A stretch of DNA of 41,218 bases from Halobacterium sp. CBA1126 (GTDB lineage: Archaea; Halobacteriota; Halobacteria; Halobacteriales; Halobacteriaceae): assembly GCF_009741975.1 (NCBI RefSeq), contig NZ_WPCF01000009.1, positions 1-41,218 on the forward strand. Reading direction: 5' to 3'. Shown here one piece after another: positions 40,639-41,218 of this stretch. Positions within the stretch are counted from its first letter, which is position 1; each line of letters begins with the position of its first letter. Made by a program: the position numbers and the translations under genes. The notes beneath the pieces were generated by a model that did not search any database, was not told where the DNA came from, and worked only from the letters and a program-made list of their open reading frames with translations.

Positions 40639-41218
40639 ATGGTCCCAGCGACACTTCTGTCCACCGTCGACCTGGGGTGGATGGCCTTGCTCTCTCCAGA
40701 AACCGCGAGCCGTATGCAGTTTGGATGGACGATCTCCGTGCACATCATTTTTCGCGTCTCTCTCGATTGGGCTCGCACCGTTTATCATCTACTTCACTTG
40801 GAAAGACGTCCGGACTAACGAGCAGCAGTATGCGCGGTTACGCTCGTTTTGGGTGAAGGTGTTCGCCGCTGGCTTCGTGATGGGAACGGTCACCGGTATC
40901 CCGATGAGTTTCCAGTTCGGGACGAACTTCCCGCAGTTCGCCACAATCGCCGGTGAACTGATCGGTGGGCCACTCGCGTTCGAGGCGAAGATGGCGTTCT
41001 TCTTGGAAGCCGTCTTTCTCGGCGTGTTGCTGTACGGCCGCGAGCGGATCGCGGACCGAACGTACGTCCTCTCCTCGGTCCTCGTCGGCGTCGGTGCTTG
41101 GCTGTCGGGGTTCTGGATCCTGGTCGTCAACGCGTGGATGCAGACGCCTCGGGCTCGACGAGATGGTCAGCCCGCAACGGGATGGAGATCGCCAAGCTCA
41201 CTGACCCGGTCGCAGCGG
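40639..41218 (+). pseudogene. cydA: Cytochrome bd-type quinol oxidase subunit I, frameshifted and cut by window end
   Basis: From ATG 40639 the frame gives MQFGWTISVHIIF (residues about 26-38). The CydA sequence then continues one frame over as ASLSIGLAPFIIYFTWKDVR, GTVTGIPMSFQFGTNFPQF, GGPLAFEAKMAFFLEAVFLG and WILVVNAWMQTP, all hallmark CydA segments. The T5 run at 40748-40752 has one T too many. After MQTP (about 41147) the frame is lost again: LDEMVSP appears in a third frame and NGMEIAKLTDPVAA (from 41176) in the first. So there are at least two, probably three, frameshifts in 500 bp. The intact enzyme is a high-affinity terminal oxidase subunit in the membrane. The gene runs off the window end, so its full state is unknown; local sequence quality may be the cause. 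Confidence 0.8.

Overview
The window is high-GC DNA whose proteins are rich in Asp and Glu. It carries families typical of haloarchaea (class Halobacteria): a bacterio-opsin-activator type regulator with HTH-10, a DUF7260 protein, TRAM-domain and rubrerythrin-like zinc-ribbon small proteins, Tat signal peptides, and TATA-like boxes 25-30 nt before start codons (leaderless transcripts). I see no tRNA, rRNA, CRISPR array, intact transposase or replication origin. The species cannot be named from this window.

Layout. 0-4 kb (minus strand): a decaying gene group holding a trkH potassium-transporter pseudogene, two bacterial-PH-domain membrane proteins (one frameshifted) and a frameshifted Tat-exported beta-propeller protein. 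4.4-12.8 kb: one intact secreted protein of about 2,800 residues with a DUF1102-like domain, a PGF-pre-PGF-like domain, Ig-like repeats, about 14 PKD domains and a C-terminal PQQ-type propeller. 12.9-16.5 kb: a TRAM protein, a membrane-embedded M23/LytM protein, small proteins, and remnants of two dead genes. 16.7-22.8 kb: an acyl-CoA ligase abutting a truncated CopB-like P-type ATPase, a three-gene ABC-2 transporter operon, and a permease with a YHS metal-binding domain; this looks like a rearranged metal-handling region. 22.9-29.6 kb: a frameshifted small membrane protein, a universal stress protein, a Bat-like multidomain regulator, a zinc-ribbon protein coupled to glutamate dehydrogenase, and a TRIC-family channel.

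29.8-35.0 kb is a sensory region: an osmolyte-type (OpuAC/ProX-like) binding lipoprotein overlaps a membrane histidine kinase with an extracellular sensor, and next to it lies a REC-PAS-LOV-PAS histidine kinase with the complete photoactive LOV signature. No ABC permease accompanies the binding protein, so the pair probably senses rather than imports. 35.0-41.2 kb: a small membrane protein, a DUF7260 protein, a perfect 16-bp iron-box-like palindrome, a HEAT-repeat zinc-ribbon protein, a divergent redox/sulfur-type cluster (DUF302 plus methyltransferase against thioredoxin plus class V aminotransferase), and a frameshifted, window-truncated cydA.

The window has many broken genes. trkH alone has two in-frame stops and three frameshifts. 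Single-base frameshifts also break the propeller protein, one PH protein, a small membrane protein and cydA, and copB is truncated. Some lesions sit in homopolymers and could be sequencing errors, but the two trkH stops are not of that kind. The best candidates for new biology are the osmolyte-binding protein plus kinase pair with its LOV-kinase neighbour, and the giant PKD/PQQ surface protein.
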